NCBI RefSeq assembly: GCF_017301615.1
Contig: NZ_CP059066.1
Coordinates: 2,405,001 to 2,468,887 of the forward strand
Source of the DNA: Koleobacter methoxysyntrophicus
Lineage (GTDB): Bacteria > Bacillota > Thermosediminibacteria > Koleobacterales > Koleobacteraceae
DNA: 63,887 nt
Direction of reading: 5' to 3'
The number at the start of each line of letters is the position of its first letter. The stretch's first letter is position 1. A model generated the notes under the pieces. The model was not told the DNA's origin. It made no database searches and saw nothing but the letters and a program-made list of their open reading frames with translations. Positions 28,214 through 36,758 of the stretch are shown in pieces. Position numbers and translations under genes: made by a program.

Positions 28214-29938
28214 ATGTTTTTAGCCAAAAATTATTCCAAAAAAACCGGCAGAACATATTTGCTAATAATGCATAACTATCGTGATAAAGAAGGAAAAACC
28301 AAGCATAAGGTTATTAAATCTTTGGGCTACCTTGATGAACTTGAAAAAATATACGATGACCCAATAGCACATTTCACTCAAGTTGCAAAACAAATGGATG
28401 CTGAACGCAAGAAAAATAAACAGCTTGTAATTACTATTGATGCCGATAGTCAAGTAGATCGAAACGTTCAAAATAGAAAAAACTTTGGACATGTTGTATT
28501 CAGTAAGGTTTACCATGAATTAGAACTTGATAGATTTTTTAATAACAAGCAAAGGCACGAAAACTTTAAATTTAATTCAAACAGCATAATGAAAGTTTTA
28601 CTTTTTGCAAGACTTCTCTATCCTTGCTCCAAAAAAGCAACGGTTGAGATTAAAGACCGGTTTTTTGATAAGGCAGATTTTACATTGGATGATGTATATA
28701 ATTGTTTAACACATTTTAATAAGATTGAAAAAGATGCACAAAAATTTATTCATGAGCAGATTGTAAAGCAGTATGATAGGAAGACTGATCTTGTATATTA
28801 CGATGTAACAAATTATTACTTTGAAATAGACAAAGAGGATGATTTTAGAAGAAAAGGCGCTTGCAAAGAACATCGCCCTGATCCTATTGTACAGATGGGG
28901 CTTGCGGTAGATAGGCTAGGAATTCCCATTTCTTATCAACTTTTCCAAGGGAATACCCATGATTCGCAAACACTAATGCCTGTTTTAAAAGATATTAAAA
29001 AGCAATTTAAAACAAAAAAAATTATAGTTGTTGCAGATAAAGGACTTCATAGTGGTGATAATATTGCTTTTAATACTATTTTAGGTGATGGATACATATA
29101 CAGTAAAAGTGTAAGAGCTGCTAGCAGTGATTTTAAATCTTATGTGCTTGATGATGAAGGTTATACATGGATAGGTAATGACTATAAAAGGAAATCAAGA
29201 ATCATCCCTACTGAAATTAATGTGACTGTGGGTACATATAAAAATGGTAAAAAGAAAAAGAAGAAAGTTCTAATAGACCAAAAGCAGGTTATCTTTTATA
29301 GTCATAAATATGCTGAGCGTGCTAGAAGGCAAAGAGAAGCTGTTATTGCTAAGGCAGTTGACCTTATAAAAAACCCCTCTAAATATCAAAAAGCTACTTC
29401 TTATGGTGCTGCTAACTATGTTGCTAATATTGAGTTTGATAAAGTTACAGGAGAAGTATTAGATACGGGGAAAAAGTTATTTTTAGACGAAGAAAAGATA
29501 AAGCAAGATGAACTATTAGATGGGTATTACGCTATAGTTACAAGTGAACTCGATGAGTCAGATGATCGTATTATTGAACTATATAGGGACCTTTGGAGGA
29601 TAGAGGAGTCTTTTAAAATAACCAAAAGCAACTTAGATGCAAGGCCGGTCTACCTTACTAGAAAGGATCACATTAATGCACATTTTTTAATCTGTTTTAT
29701 AGCCTTAATAATTGCAAGAATCGTTGAACTCAGGCTTGGCAATAAATACTCAATTGAAAAAATCCTTAATACCTTGCGTCTAGTCTCTTGCAGCCATATA
29801 GATGCAAACCACTATCTTTTTGATTATGCAGATGAGGTTACTGATGATATAAATGATGTCTTTGACCTTAATATTGGTAAAAAAGTTATGACTCTCGGTG
29901 AAATAAAAAAAGTTTTTGCTAGTGTAAAAAAGAAGTAA
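28214..29938 (+). CDS. IS1634 family transposase
   Basis: 574-aa DDE transposase. First Asp in 'VYYDVTNYYFE', second in 'VVADKGLHSG', and the Y-x-x-x-W-x-IEE-x-F element 'YRDLWRIEESFKI' carrying the Glu, typical of IS4-related transposases of the IS1634 family. Frame intact. The aaaggag at 28201-28207 selects ATG 28214; a GTG at 28181 is in frame but lacks a ribosome site and is too near the promoter start. Confidence 0.92.
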   Translation: MFLAKNYSKKTGRTYLLIMHNYRDKEGKTKHKVIKSLGYLDELEKIYDDPIAHFTQVAKQMDAERKKNKQLVITIDADSQVDRNVQNRKNFGHVVFSKVYHELELDRFFNNKQRHENFKFNSNSIMKVLLFARLLYPCSKKATVEIKDRFFDKADFTLDDVYNCLTHFNKIEKDAQKFIHEQIVKQYDRKTDLVYYDVTNYYFEIDKEDDFRRKGACKEHRPDPIVQMGLAVDRLGIPISYQLFQGNTHDSQTLMPVLKDIKKQFKTKKIIVVADKGLHSGDNIAFNTILGDGYIYSKSVRAASSDFKSYVLDDEGYTWIGNDYKRKSRIIPTEINVTVGTYKNGKKKKKKVLIDQKQVIFYSHKYAERARRQREAVIAKAVDLIKNPSKYQKATSYGAANYVANIEFDKVTGEVLDTGKKLFLDEEKIKQDELLDGYYAIVTSELDESDDRIIELYRDLWRIEESFKITKSNLDARPVYLTRKDHINAHFLICFIALIIARIVELRLGNKYSIEKILNTLRLVSCSHIDANHYLFDYADEVTDDINDVFDLNIGKKVMTLGEIKKVFASVKKK

Positions 29939-29966
29939 ATTAGTCTACAAGTCTAGGCAAAAATAT

Positions 29967-30010
29967 AACCCCGGTATGCCACTATTTTAAAGGGCTCTCG
30001 GGGTTTTTTA
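29967..30010 (+). terminator. Terminator inside the IS right end
   Basis: Stem aaccccg (29967-29973) / cggggtt (29999-30005), with an inner gcc/ggc pairing, followed by six Ts. It would stop transcripts coming from the IS or from lapA before they reach recJ. Confidence 0.85.
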
Positions 30011-30034
30011 TCTGATTTTGCTTCCGAAGAAAAG

Positions 30035-30251
30035 ATAAAAACGACTAGGAAATGCTTAAATTTTAGTTGGGGAGAGAATTCTCGTGGGACAAATAGAAAA
30101 AGAAAATGGGATTATCTGGAAGATTAAAGAATACCAATATAATCTAGAACTTGAACTCTTATTAGCAAAAGAATTAGGAATCCCTCGATCGATTTCAAGG
30201 ATTTTAGTTAATAGAGGAATAGAATCCGTAGAAGCAGCAAGGAAATTTTTA
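30035..30251 (+). repeat. Right copy of 217-bp IS target duplication
   Basis: Identical to 27832-28048. Because it includes the recJ ribosome site and start codon, the complete recJ reading frame is preserved downstream of the element. Confidence 0.95.
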
Positions 30252-32663
30252 AACCCCGATATCTCTCAGTTATATAACCCTTATCTAATGAAGGATATCG
30301 ATAGAGCTGTTAAAAGAATTAAAAATTCCCTGGCAAAAAATGAAAAAGTTATGATTTTTGGTGATTATGACGTGGACGGAATAACGGCAACTTCTTTGTT
30401 GATAAAGGTTTTCAAGTTACTGGGTAAGGATGTAGACTATTATATACCAAACCGTATTGATGAGGGTTATGGCCTTAATAAAGGTGCTATTGAATACGCA
30501 TATAATAAAGGTGTTACCTTGATAATTACCGTTGATTGTGGAATTAGTTCTCACGAAGAAGTGTTATATGCCAAGAAGTTGGGGATTGATATCATTGTAA
30601 CCGATCACCACGAACCTCAAGGTGAATTACCGGAGGCATATGCTGTTGTAAATCCCAAACAAAAAGATTGTCTTTATCCCTTTAAAGAACTAGCGGGTGT
30701 AGGTGTGGCCTTTAAACTATGCCAAGGATTATTAACAGATGAAACACCCGATAACCAATTGTTGGAACTGCTTGATATAGTAACTGTTGGAACTGTTGCT
30801 GATGTTGTTCCCCTTATAGATGAAAATAGGATTATAGTTAACTACGGTCTGCAGCTTTTATCGCAGACAAAAAATAACGGTCTTTCAGCCTTAATTAAGG
30901 TTTCCGGTTTATCCGGCACCCAAATAAATACATCCCACATAGCGTATATGATCGCTCCAAGAATAAATGCAGCTGGTCGTATTGCTAACCCCGTTTTAGG
31001 GGTTGAATTACTGTTGTGTACCGATAGCGAAGCAGCAATGGAGATAGCTCTAACCCTAGATAATATAAATAAAGAGAGGCAAATTATAGAAGAGGAAATC
31101 TTTAAACAGGCCCAGGATATTATAGAGAATCAAATCGACCTGTCAAAAGAAAGGGTAATAGTAATTTCTTGTGAAGGTTGGCATTCAGGGGTTATAGGCA
31201 TTGTAGCATCAAAGATAACGGAAAAGTATTTCAGGCCATGCATATTAATATCTTTAAAGGACGGGATAGGCAAAGGTTCTGGCAGAAGTATTCCGGCCTT
31301 TAATCTATTCGAAGCATTGGATAGATGTAAAAATTTTTTATTAAAATATGGCGGTCATGAACAAGCAGTGGGTTTAACTATAAAGCAGGATGAAATTCAA
31401 GACTTTAAAAAAACAATAAATGAAATAGCCTTCGAAACATTAGATAAGAAGGATATCCAGCCGTGGATAGAAATTGATGCTAATATAGACCCGGAAGAAA
31501 TCGAAATGAAACTGGTTGATTCCCTTTATAAATTGGAACCTTACGGTATAGGGAACCCCGTCCCGGTTTTTATATGTAATAATTTGGATGTAGTTAATTA
31601 CCGGCGGGTAGGAAAAGACAACTCGCATATTAAATTTACTTTTAAATACAATAATAAATTTATAACGGGTATAGGCTTTAATATGGCCTATATATTAGAT
31701 GAGGATACTAGAATTAAAAAAGGTGAAAAAGTAAGTATAGCTTTTTGTCTAGATTTCGACAATTGGAATGGAAATCGCTGCATCAATCTACTTATTAAAG
31801 ATATTAAGTTTCCCGTAAGGATGCTTTACGAAAGTTTTACCGAATTTCTAAATAATGTGGATTTTTTAAAAGGGGATAAAAAAAATTTCGAATCGATGAA
31901 TAGAAAATTTAACAATATTTTTGATAATAGAAATATCCCGGACAAAGTCGGCTATGTCAGAGATATATTAAAAAAATCTGACAGGGTACTGATTGTTATT
32001 AATACTCCACTGCAGGGTTGGCAACTAATGAAGGCACTGGGGAATGAAAACCTTCTTAACCCTATAGGCATATATATCTATGGGGTTGGATATTTTATTG
32101 ATGCCCGTTCCCTTATATTAATAGCCCCATTCCCAGACAATGATAGATTAATCAAAAGAAAGTTTAATGACATTATATTTTATGACATGTTTTTTAGTGA
32201 TCAAACCTTTAACATGTATATGCAAGCTATAAGAGGAAATAATATTCATTTGATTTTTGGTCAGAATGATTATCACTCAAACATTTCTATCATAAAAAAA
32301 ATATATCCTGATAGGGATATTTTAAAGAGGGTTTACCGGACCCTGGAACACATTTACAAAAAAATTAATAAAACCAATAATTCCTGCCCATATTTAGAAA
32401 TAAGCAATACTAGGTTCAAGAATATTTTGAAAAAGAGTCAAAACCTCGATTTACATACTAAGGGAATTTGTTATTCCCTTGAGATTCTTGATGAATTAGG
32501 AATAATAAAGTATAATCAAGAACAGAACAATCATATTATACAATTCATCCCTGATTTAAAAACCAAAGCAAATTTAAGGGATTCAAGGAAATTTAACGAG
32601 AGTAATAAGAACTTGGAATTAATAGAATTATCGGCAAAAACTTTGATTAAAAAACAAATTTAA
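30084..32663 (+). CDS. recJ: Single-stranded-DNA-specific exonuclease RecJ
   Basis: 5'-3' exonuclease for recombination and repair. 859 aa with DHH-family motifs 'FGDYDVDGITATSLL', 'TVDCGISS', 'VTDHHEP', and the DHHA1 block 'KYGGHEQAVGL'. An OB domain follows (about 460-570), then a C-terminal extension of nearly 300 aa seen in Firmicute RecJ. GTG start behind ttggggagag; the site overlaps the palindrome gagaattctc. Downstream come apt and relA with short gaps. No clear promoter was seen between the IS terminator and the start. Confidence 0.95.
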   Translation: MGQIEKENGIIWKIKEYQYNLELELLLAKELGIPRSISRILVNRGIESVEAARKFLNPDISQLYNPYLMKDIDRAVKRIKNSLAKNEKVMIFGDYDVDGITATSLLIKVFKLLGKDVDYYIPNRIDEGYGLNKGAIEYAYNKGVTLIITVDCGISSHEEVLYAKKLGIDIIVTDHHEPQGELPEAYAVVNPKQKDCLYPFKELAGVGVAFKLCQGLLTDETPDNQLLELLDIVTVGTVADVVPLIDENRIIVNYGLQLLSQTKNNGLSALIKVSGLSGTQINTSHIAYMIAPRINAAGRIANPVLGVELLLCTDSEAAMEIALTLDNINKERQIIEEEIFKQAQDIIENQIDLSKERVIVISCEGWHSGVIGIVASKITEKYFRPCILISLKDGIGKGSGRSIPAFNLFEALDRCKNFLLKYGGHEQAVGLTIKQDEIQDFKKTINEIAFETLDKKDIQPWIEIDANIDPEEIEMKLVDSLYKLEPYGIGNPVPVFICNNLDVVNYRRVGKDNSHIKFTFKYNNKFITGIGFNMAYILDEDTRIKKGEKVSIAFCLDFDNWNGNRCINLLIKDIKFPVRMLYESFTEFLNNVDFLKGDKKNFESMNRKFNNIFDNRNIPDKVGYVRDILKKSDRVLIVINTPLQGWQLMKALGNENLLNPIGIYIYGVGYFIDARSLILIAPFPDNDRLIKRKFNDIIFYDMFFSDQTFNMYMQAIRGNNIHLIFGQNDYHSNISIIKKIYPDRDILKRVYRTLEHIYKKINKTNNSCPYLEISNTRFKNILKKSQNLDLHTKGICYSLEILDELGIIKYNQEQNNHIIQFIPDLKTKANLRDSRKFNESNKNLELIELSAKTLIKKQI

Positions 32664-32677
32664 AAGGAGGACTAACA

Positions 32678-33190
32678 ATGGATTTAAAACCAAAAATAAG
32701 GGAAATTATGGATTTTCCTAAAAAAGGTATAAATTTTAAGGATATTACAACCCTTTTAAAAGATGGTCAAGCCTTCAGAGCCTCTATTAAAAGTATGGCC
32801 GAATTGATAAGGGATAGAAAACCTGATTTGATTGTAGGGCCTGAAGCGAGGGGTTTTATAGTGGGGGCACCCCTTGCATATGAACTAGGGATAGGATTTG
32901 TCCCTGCCAGGAAATCGGGGAAACTTCCTTATAAAACAATTCATGCTAAATATCAATTGGAATACGGCAATGATGTCCTTGAGATGCATATAGATGCTAT
33001 AAATCCAGGCCAAAAAGTGATAATTGTAGATGACCTATTAGCTACAGGAGGTACTATTTTTTCTACGATAGAATTAGTTAAACAGTTAAAAGGTGACATT
33101 CTTGCATTAGCCTTTTTGATTGAGCTTACTTATCTTAATGGTAGGGAACATTTAAAGGAATATGACATTTATTCAGTAATTAGGTACTAG
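32678..33190 (+). CDS. apt: Adenine phosphoribosyltransferase
   Basis: Salvages adenine to AMP using PRPP. 170 aa; 'VGPEARGFIVGAPLAYELG' and the PRPP-binding loop 'VIIVDDLLATGGT' are diagnostic. ATG start behind aaaggagg; 14 bp after recJ. The recJ-apt-relA order is common in Firmicutes. Confidence 0.97.
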   Translation: MDLKPKIREIMDFPKKGINFKDITTLLKDGQAFRASIKSMAELIRDRKPDLIVGPEARGFIVGAPLAYELGIGFVPARKSGKLPYKTIHAKYQLEYGNDVLEMHIDAINPGQKVIIVDDLLATGGTIFSTIELVKQLKGDILALAFLIELTYLNGREHLKEYDIYSVIRY

Positions 33191-33214
33191 TTGAAAAATA
33201 ACGGGGTGGAATAA

Positions 33215-35383
33215 TTGGCAGTTAATACTTTGGCAAAAAAAATTCAACTATATAATCCCCAGGGTGATCTCAGCGTAGTGCAAAGGGCATATGAATTTGC
33301 ACGAAAAGCTCACAGAGGTCAGCATCGCATTTCAGGAGAATTGTTTATTTTCCATCCCCTTGAAGTAGCAAAGATTTTAGCAGATTTAGAACTCGATGTT
33401 ATTACTATTTGTGCCGGGCTTTTGCACGATGTGGTTGAAGATACTAATTATACTATAAAAGATATAGAAGATAACTTCGGATATGAAGTTGCTCTTTTAG
33501 TTGATGGAGTAACCAAATTAGGAAGGTTGGAATATAAATCAAAGGAAGAGCAACAAGCGGAAAACCTGAGGAAGATGTTTTTGGCCATGGCCGAGGATAT
33601 TAGAGTAATTCTGATTAAGCTTGCTGATAGGCTTCATAATATGAGGACATTGAAGCATCTTCCTCAGGAGAAAAGGAAAGAAAAAGCCAGAGAAACCCTT
33701 GAAATATTTGCACCTCTTGCCCATCGGTTGGGTATTTCAAAAATACAGTGGGAGTTAGAAGACCTGGCATTAAGATATCTTGAACCTCAAGTATATAAGG
33801 AATTGGTGGAACTTGTTTCTAAAAAGAAAGAAGAAAGAGAAAAAGAAATCAACCTTGCAATTGACGTCCTGAGATCTAAATTAGAAGAATTAGGGTTTAA
33901 TTTCGAGATACAAGGCAGATCTAAACATTTCTACAGTATTTATAAAAAAATGAAAGAACAAAATAAAACATTTGATCAGATTTATGATTTAACGGCCATA
34001 AGGATTATTGTTAATACGATAAAGGATTGCTATGGAGTACTCGGAATAGTTCACACCCTATGGAAACCCATACCGGGAAGGTTTAAAGATTACATTGCAA
34101 TGCCTAAACCTAATATGTATCAATCTCTTCATACAACCGTTATAGGACCTAAGGGTGAACCTTTAGAAATTCAGATCAGGACATGGGAAATGCATAAAAC
34201 TGCAGAGTACGGTATTGCAGCCCACTGGAAGTATAAGGAGGGTATTAAAGAAGTTAAGGATTTTGAAAAGAAATTATCCTGGTTAAGGGAACTTTTGGAA
34301 TGGCAAAGGGATTTAAAAGACGCAAAGGAATTTATGGAAACTATAAAAATTGACCTTTTTACAGATGAAGTCTTCGTTTTTACTCCTAAAGGAGACGTAA
34401 TCGATCTACCGGCAGGTTCTACACCAATAGACTTTGCATACCGGATTCATACCGATGTAGGGCATAATTGCATAGGAGCTAAAATAAATGGTAAGATTGT
34501 ACCTCTGAATTATCAGTTAAAAAATGGCGATATTGTAGAAATACTAACGGGTTCCCAGCCCGGCGGCCCCAGCAGAGATTGGTTAAATATAGTAAAATCG
34601 TCTCAGGCCAGAAATAAAATCCGTCAGTGGTTTAAAAAAGAAATAAGGGAAGAAAATATAGCCAAAGGGCGTGAGATGTTAGAGAAAGAGGTTAAAAGGG
34701 CCGGTTATTTTCATAAGAATCTTATGAAGCAGGAGTATATAGATGCTGTTTTGAAAAAATTCAACTTTAATGATGTGGAGGATTTATTTTCTTCTATCGG
34801 TTATGGTGGAATTACCGCAAATCAGGTTCTACAGAAATTACTAGAAGAATATAGGAAGCATAATAAGGGAAAATTCAGGCAAGAAATTGAATTCCCGAAA
34901 AAGGACGACAGACATAAAAAAGGGAGAACATTAGATAAAGGGGTGAAAGTTAAAGGAGTAGATAATCTCCTTGTAAGATTTTCGAGATGCTGTAATCCCG
35001 TTCCCGGTGATGAAATAATCGGTTATATAACGAGGGGTAGAGGGGTTTCAATTCATAGAAAAGATTGCCCTAATGTAAAGCAGCACTTCGATGAAAAAGA
35101 GAGATTGATTGAAGTGGAATGGGATGAATCCCGTAATGCTTCATATAGTGTGGAAATTCAGGTTTCTGCAAATGATAGGGGAGGTTTGTTATCTGATGTT
35201 GTCAATACTATAAATGACCTTAAAACAATGATTATTGCGGTAAATGCAAGGACAACCAGAGACAGGATTGCCCTTATTGATATGACCCTGGAAATTAAAA
35301 ATAAAGAACACTTACAATTAATAATACAGAAATTAAAACGCATTAAAGATGTTTTTAAAGTTAACCGGATATTACCAAATTGA
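33215..35383 (+). CDS. relA: Bifunctional (p)ppGpp synthetase/hydrolase (Rel)
   Basis: 722 aa stringent-response enzyme. HD hydrolase domain intact (H48, H71-D72 in 'GLLHDVVEDTN'), synthetase domain with 'YDLTAIRIIV' and 'PNMYQSLHTTV', TGS domain ('VFVFTPKGDVIDLPAGSTPIDFAY'-type block near 388-450), conserved-cysteine region 'RFSRCCNPVPGDEI' and C-terminal ACT/RRM. Both catalytic halves look functional. TTG start behind ggggtgg. Followed by dtd after 15 bp. Confidence 0.97.
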   Translation: MAVNTLAKKIQLYNPQGDLSVVQRAYEFARKAHRGQHRISGELFIFHPLEVAKILADLELDVITICAGLLHDVVEDTNYTIKDIEDNFGYEVALLVDGVTKLGRLEYKSKEEQQAENLRKMFLAMAEDIRVILIKLADRLHNMRTLKHLPQEKRKEKARETLEIFAPLAHRLGISKIQWELEDLALRYLEPQVYKELVELVSKKKEEREKEINLAIDVLRSKLEELGFNFEIQGRSKHFYSIYKKMKEQNKTFDQIYDLTAIRIIVNTIKDCYGVLGIVHTLWKPIPGRFKDYIAMPKPNMYQSLHTTVIGPKGEPLEIQIRTWEMHKTAEYGIAAHWKYKEGIKEVKDFEKKLSWLRELLEWQRDLKDAKEFMETIKIDLFTDEVFVFTPKGDVIDLPAGSTPIDFAYRIHTDVGHNCIGAKINGKIVPLNYQLKNGDIVEILTGSQPGGPSRDWLNIVKSSQARNKIRQWFKKEIREENIAKGREMLEKEVKRAGYFHKNLMKQEYIDAVLKKFNFNDVEDLFSSIGYGGITANQVLQKLLEEYRKHNKGKFRQEIEFPKKDDRHKKGRTLDKGVKVKGVDNLLVRFSRCCNPVPGDEIIGYITRGRGVSIHRKDCPNVKQHFDEKERLIEVEWDESRNASYSVEIQVSANDRGGLLSDVVNTINDLKTMIIAVNARTTRDRIALIDMTLEIKNKEHLQLIIQKLKRIKDVFKVNRILPN

Positions 35384-35398
35384 CTGAGGAGGTATAAA

Positions 35399-35848
35399 AT
35401 GCGAGGAGTTATTCAGAGGGTATCCCGGGGAAGGGTTTCAGTTGACGGAGAAACTGTAGGAGAAATAGGTAAAGGCCTGGTAGTTTTATTAGGGATAGGT
35501 GTTGATGACAATCAACAGGATGTAGAATATTTGGTTGAAAAAATAGTAAATTTAAGGATATTTGAAGATGACGAAGGGAAATTGAACAAGTCGCTCCTTG
35601 ATATTAGCGGAGAATTAATGGTAATTTCTCAGTTTACCCTTTATGGAGATTGCAGAAAAGGACGAAGGCCGAGCTTTATTCAAGCTGCCTCCCCAGATAA
35701 AGCGGAAGAATTATATGGCATTTTCATCAAAAAAGCACTGCAGTATGGTATTAGGGTAGAAACAGGTCAATTTCAAAAAGAGATGCTTGTGGAGATATAC
35801 AATGATGGGCCTGTTACCATATTGTTGGACAGTAAAAAAGGATTTTAG
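35399..35848 (+). CDS. dtd: D-aminoacyl-tRNA deacylase
   Basis: Removes D-amino acids (and Gly from tRNA-Ala) mischarged onto tRNA. 149 aa; '[18 protein letters not shown]', '[22 protein letters not shown]' and the C-terminal '[11 protein letters not shown]' with the cross-subunit Gly-Pro motif are all present. ATG start behind gaggagg. Confidence 0.97.
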   Translation: MRGVIQRVSRGRVSVDGETVGEIGKGLVVLLGIGVDDNQQDVEYLVEKIVNLRIFEDDEGKLNKSLLDISGELMVISQFTLYGDCRKGRRPSFIQAASPDKAEELYGIFIKKALQYGIRVETGQFQKEMLVEIYNDGPVTILLDSKKGF

Positions 35849-35865
35849 AGAGAAGGAGTGGTAAA

Positions 35866-36495
35866 ATGATTTTAGAAAACGTTGTAGTAGGAATTTATCA
35901 GACTAACTGTTATATAATAGCTTGCCAGGAAACCGGTAACGGTGCTGTTGGTGCTGTTATAGATCCCGGAGATCAAGGGGATTTAATCATACAAAAGATT
36001 AAAGATTTAGGTTTAAATATTAAATATATTATTTTAACCCATGGTCATTTAGATCATATTGGTGCTGTTAGAGAGTTGAAGGAATATACAGGTGCAGATA
36101 TATTAATACATGAAAAGGATGCAGAAATGTTGACCGATTGTTCGAAAAATTTATCGGTATATTCCGAGAACAGAGTAATACAACCTAAAGCTGATAGATT
36201 CTTAAATGATGGAGATAAAATTCGGGTTGGTAATCTGACTTTAACTGTTATTCATACTCCTGGTCATACCCCTGGCAGCATATCTTTGAAAACAGACAAA
36301 TACTTGTTTACCGGTGATACGCTTTTTTCAGGATCTATAGGCAGGACTGACCTCCCGGGTGGGTCATATCAACAAATAATTAAATCAATAAATGAAAAAC
36401 TCATGTTACTGAACGGTGACCTTTTAGTCCTGCCGGGTCATGGGCCGGAAACTACTTTAAACAGAGAAAAGGTAATTAATCCTTTTTTAAAATAA
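35866..36495 (+). CDS. MBL-fold hydrolase (glyoxalase II/YqgX-like)
   Basis: 209 aa, short for glyoxalase II. Zinc-binding THGHLDHIG at residues 58-66, then 'IHTPGHTPGSI', 'FTGDTLFSGSIGRTDLPGG' and 'LPGHGPET'. Hydrolyses an unknown thioester or phosphoester. ATG start behind agaaggag; 17 bp after dtd. Confidence 0.9.
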   Translation: MILENVVVGIYQTNCYIIACQETGNGAVGAVIDPGDQGDLIIQKIKDLGLNIKYIILTHGHLDHIGAVRELKEYTGADILIHEKDAEMLTDCSKNLSVYSENRVIQPKADRFLNDGDKIRVGNLTLTVIHTPGHTPGSISLKTDKYLFTGDTLFSGSIGRTDLPGGSYQQIIKSINEKLMLLNGDLLVLPGHGPETTLNREKVINPFLK

Positions 36496-36575
36496 ATGAG
36501 CATCTCCTGAGGAATCTAAATAGAGAAAAGGGGTAATACTATTATGGAAATATAATGTCAGAAGGGGGTGGCATA

Positions 36576-36758
36576 ATGGCCAGGTCTCTAAAAGAAGAGA
36601 TGGAGAGAAAAAACTTTCAAAAAGCCCTTGACATTGATTTCCATGATTTTTACCAGTTAATAGAAGAAGGGTTTTCTGACAAAGAGATTTCTCGGGAATT
36701 AAACGTAGATGAAGGTTTTGTTAAACGATTAAAAAGAGAGGTTGAAAAAGATTGGTAG
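36576..36758 (+). CDS. Small helix-turn-helix-like protein
   Basis: 60 aa. 'LIEEGFSDKEISRELNVDEGFVKRLKREV' reads as a helix-turn-helix typical of sigma-70 region 4 or resolvase-type folds, but there is no other domain. gaagggggtgg (36561-36571) selects ATG 36576. Its end overlaps the hemZ start by 7 nt, so the two are likely co-translated. Function unknown; DNA binding is inferred from the motif only. Confidence 0.65.
   Translation: MARSLKEEMERKNFQKALDIDFHDFYQLIEEGFSDKEISRELNVDEGFVKRLKREVEKDW

Larger units (their letters stand above)
28049..30034 (+). mobile_element. IS1634-type insertion sequence (1986 bp)
   Basis: Ends carry imperfect inverted repeats: cgtttcttcggaag at 28049-28062 and its complement cttccgaagaaaag at 30021-30034 (13 of 14 positions), with weaker similarity continuing inward. 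One transposase gene fills the element, with its own promoter and terminator. The element is bracketed by 217-bp perfect direct repeats. Very long, variable target duplications are known for the IS1634 group of DDE elements. Confidence 0.92.

Noticed and set aside
30084-32663. recJ as a broken gene because of the nearby IS
   Set aside because: The right 217-bp repeat restores ribosome site, start and full reading frame; all DHH motifs are present. Only the left fragment is broken.
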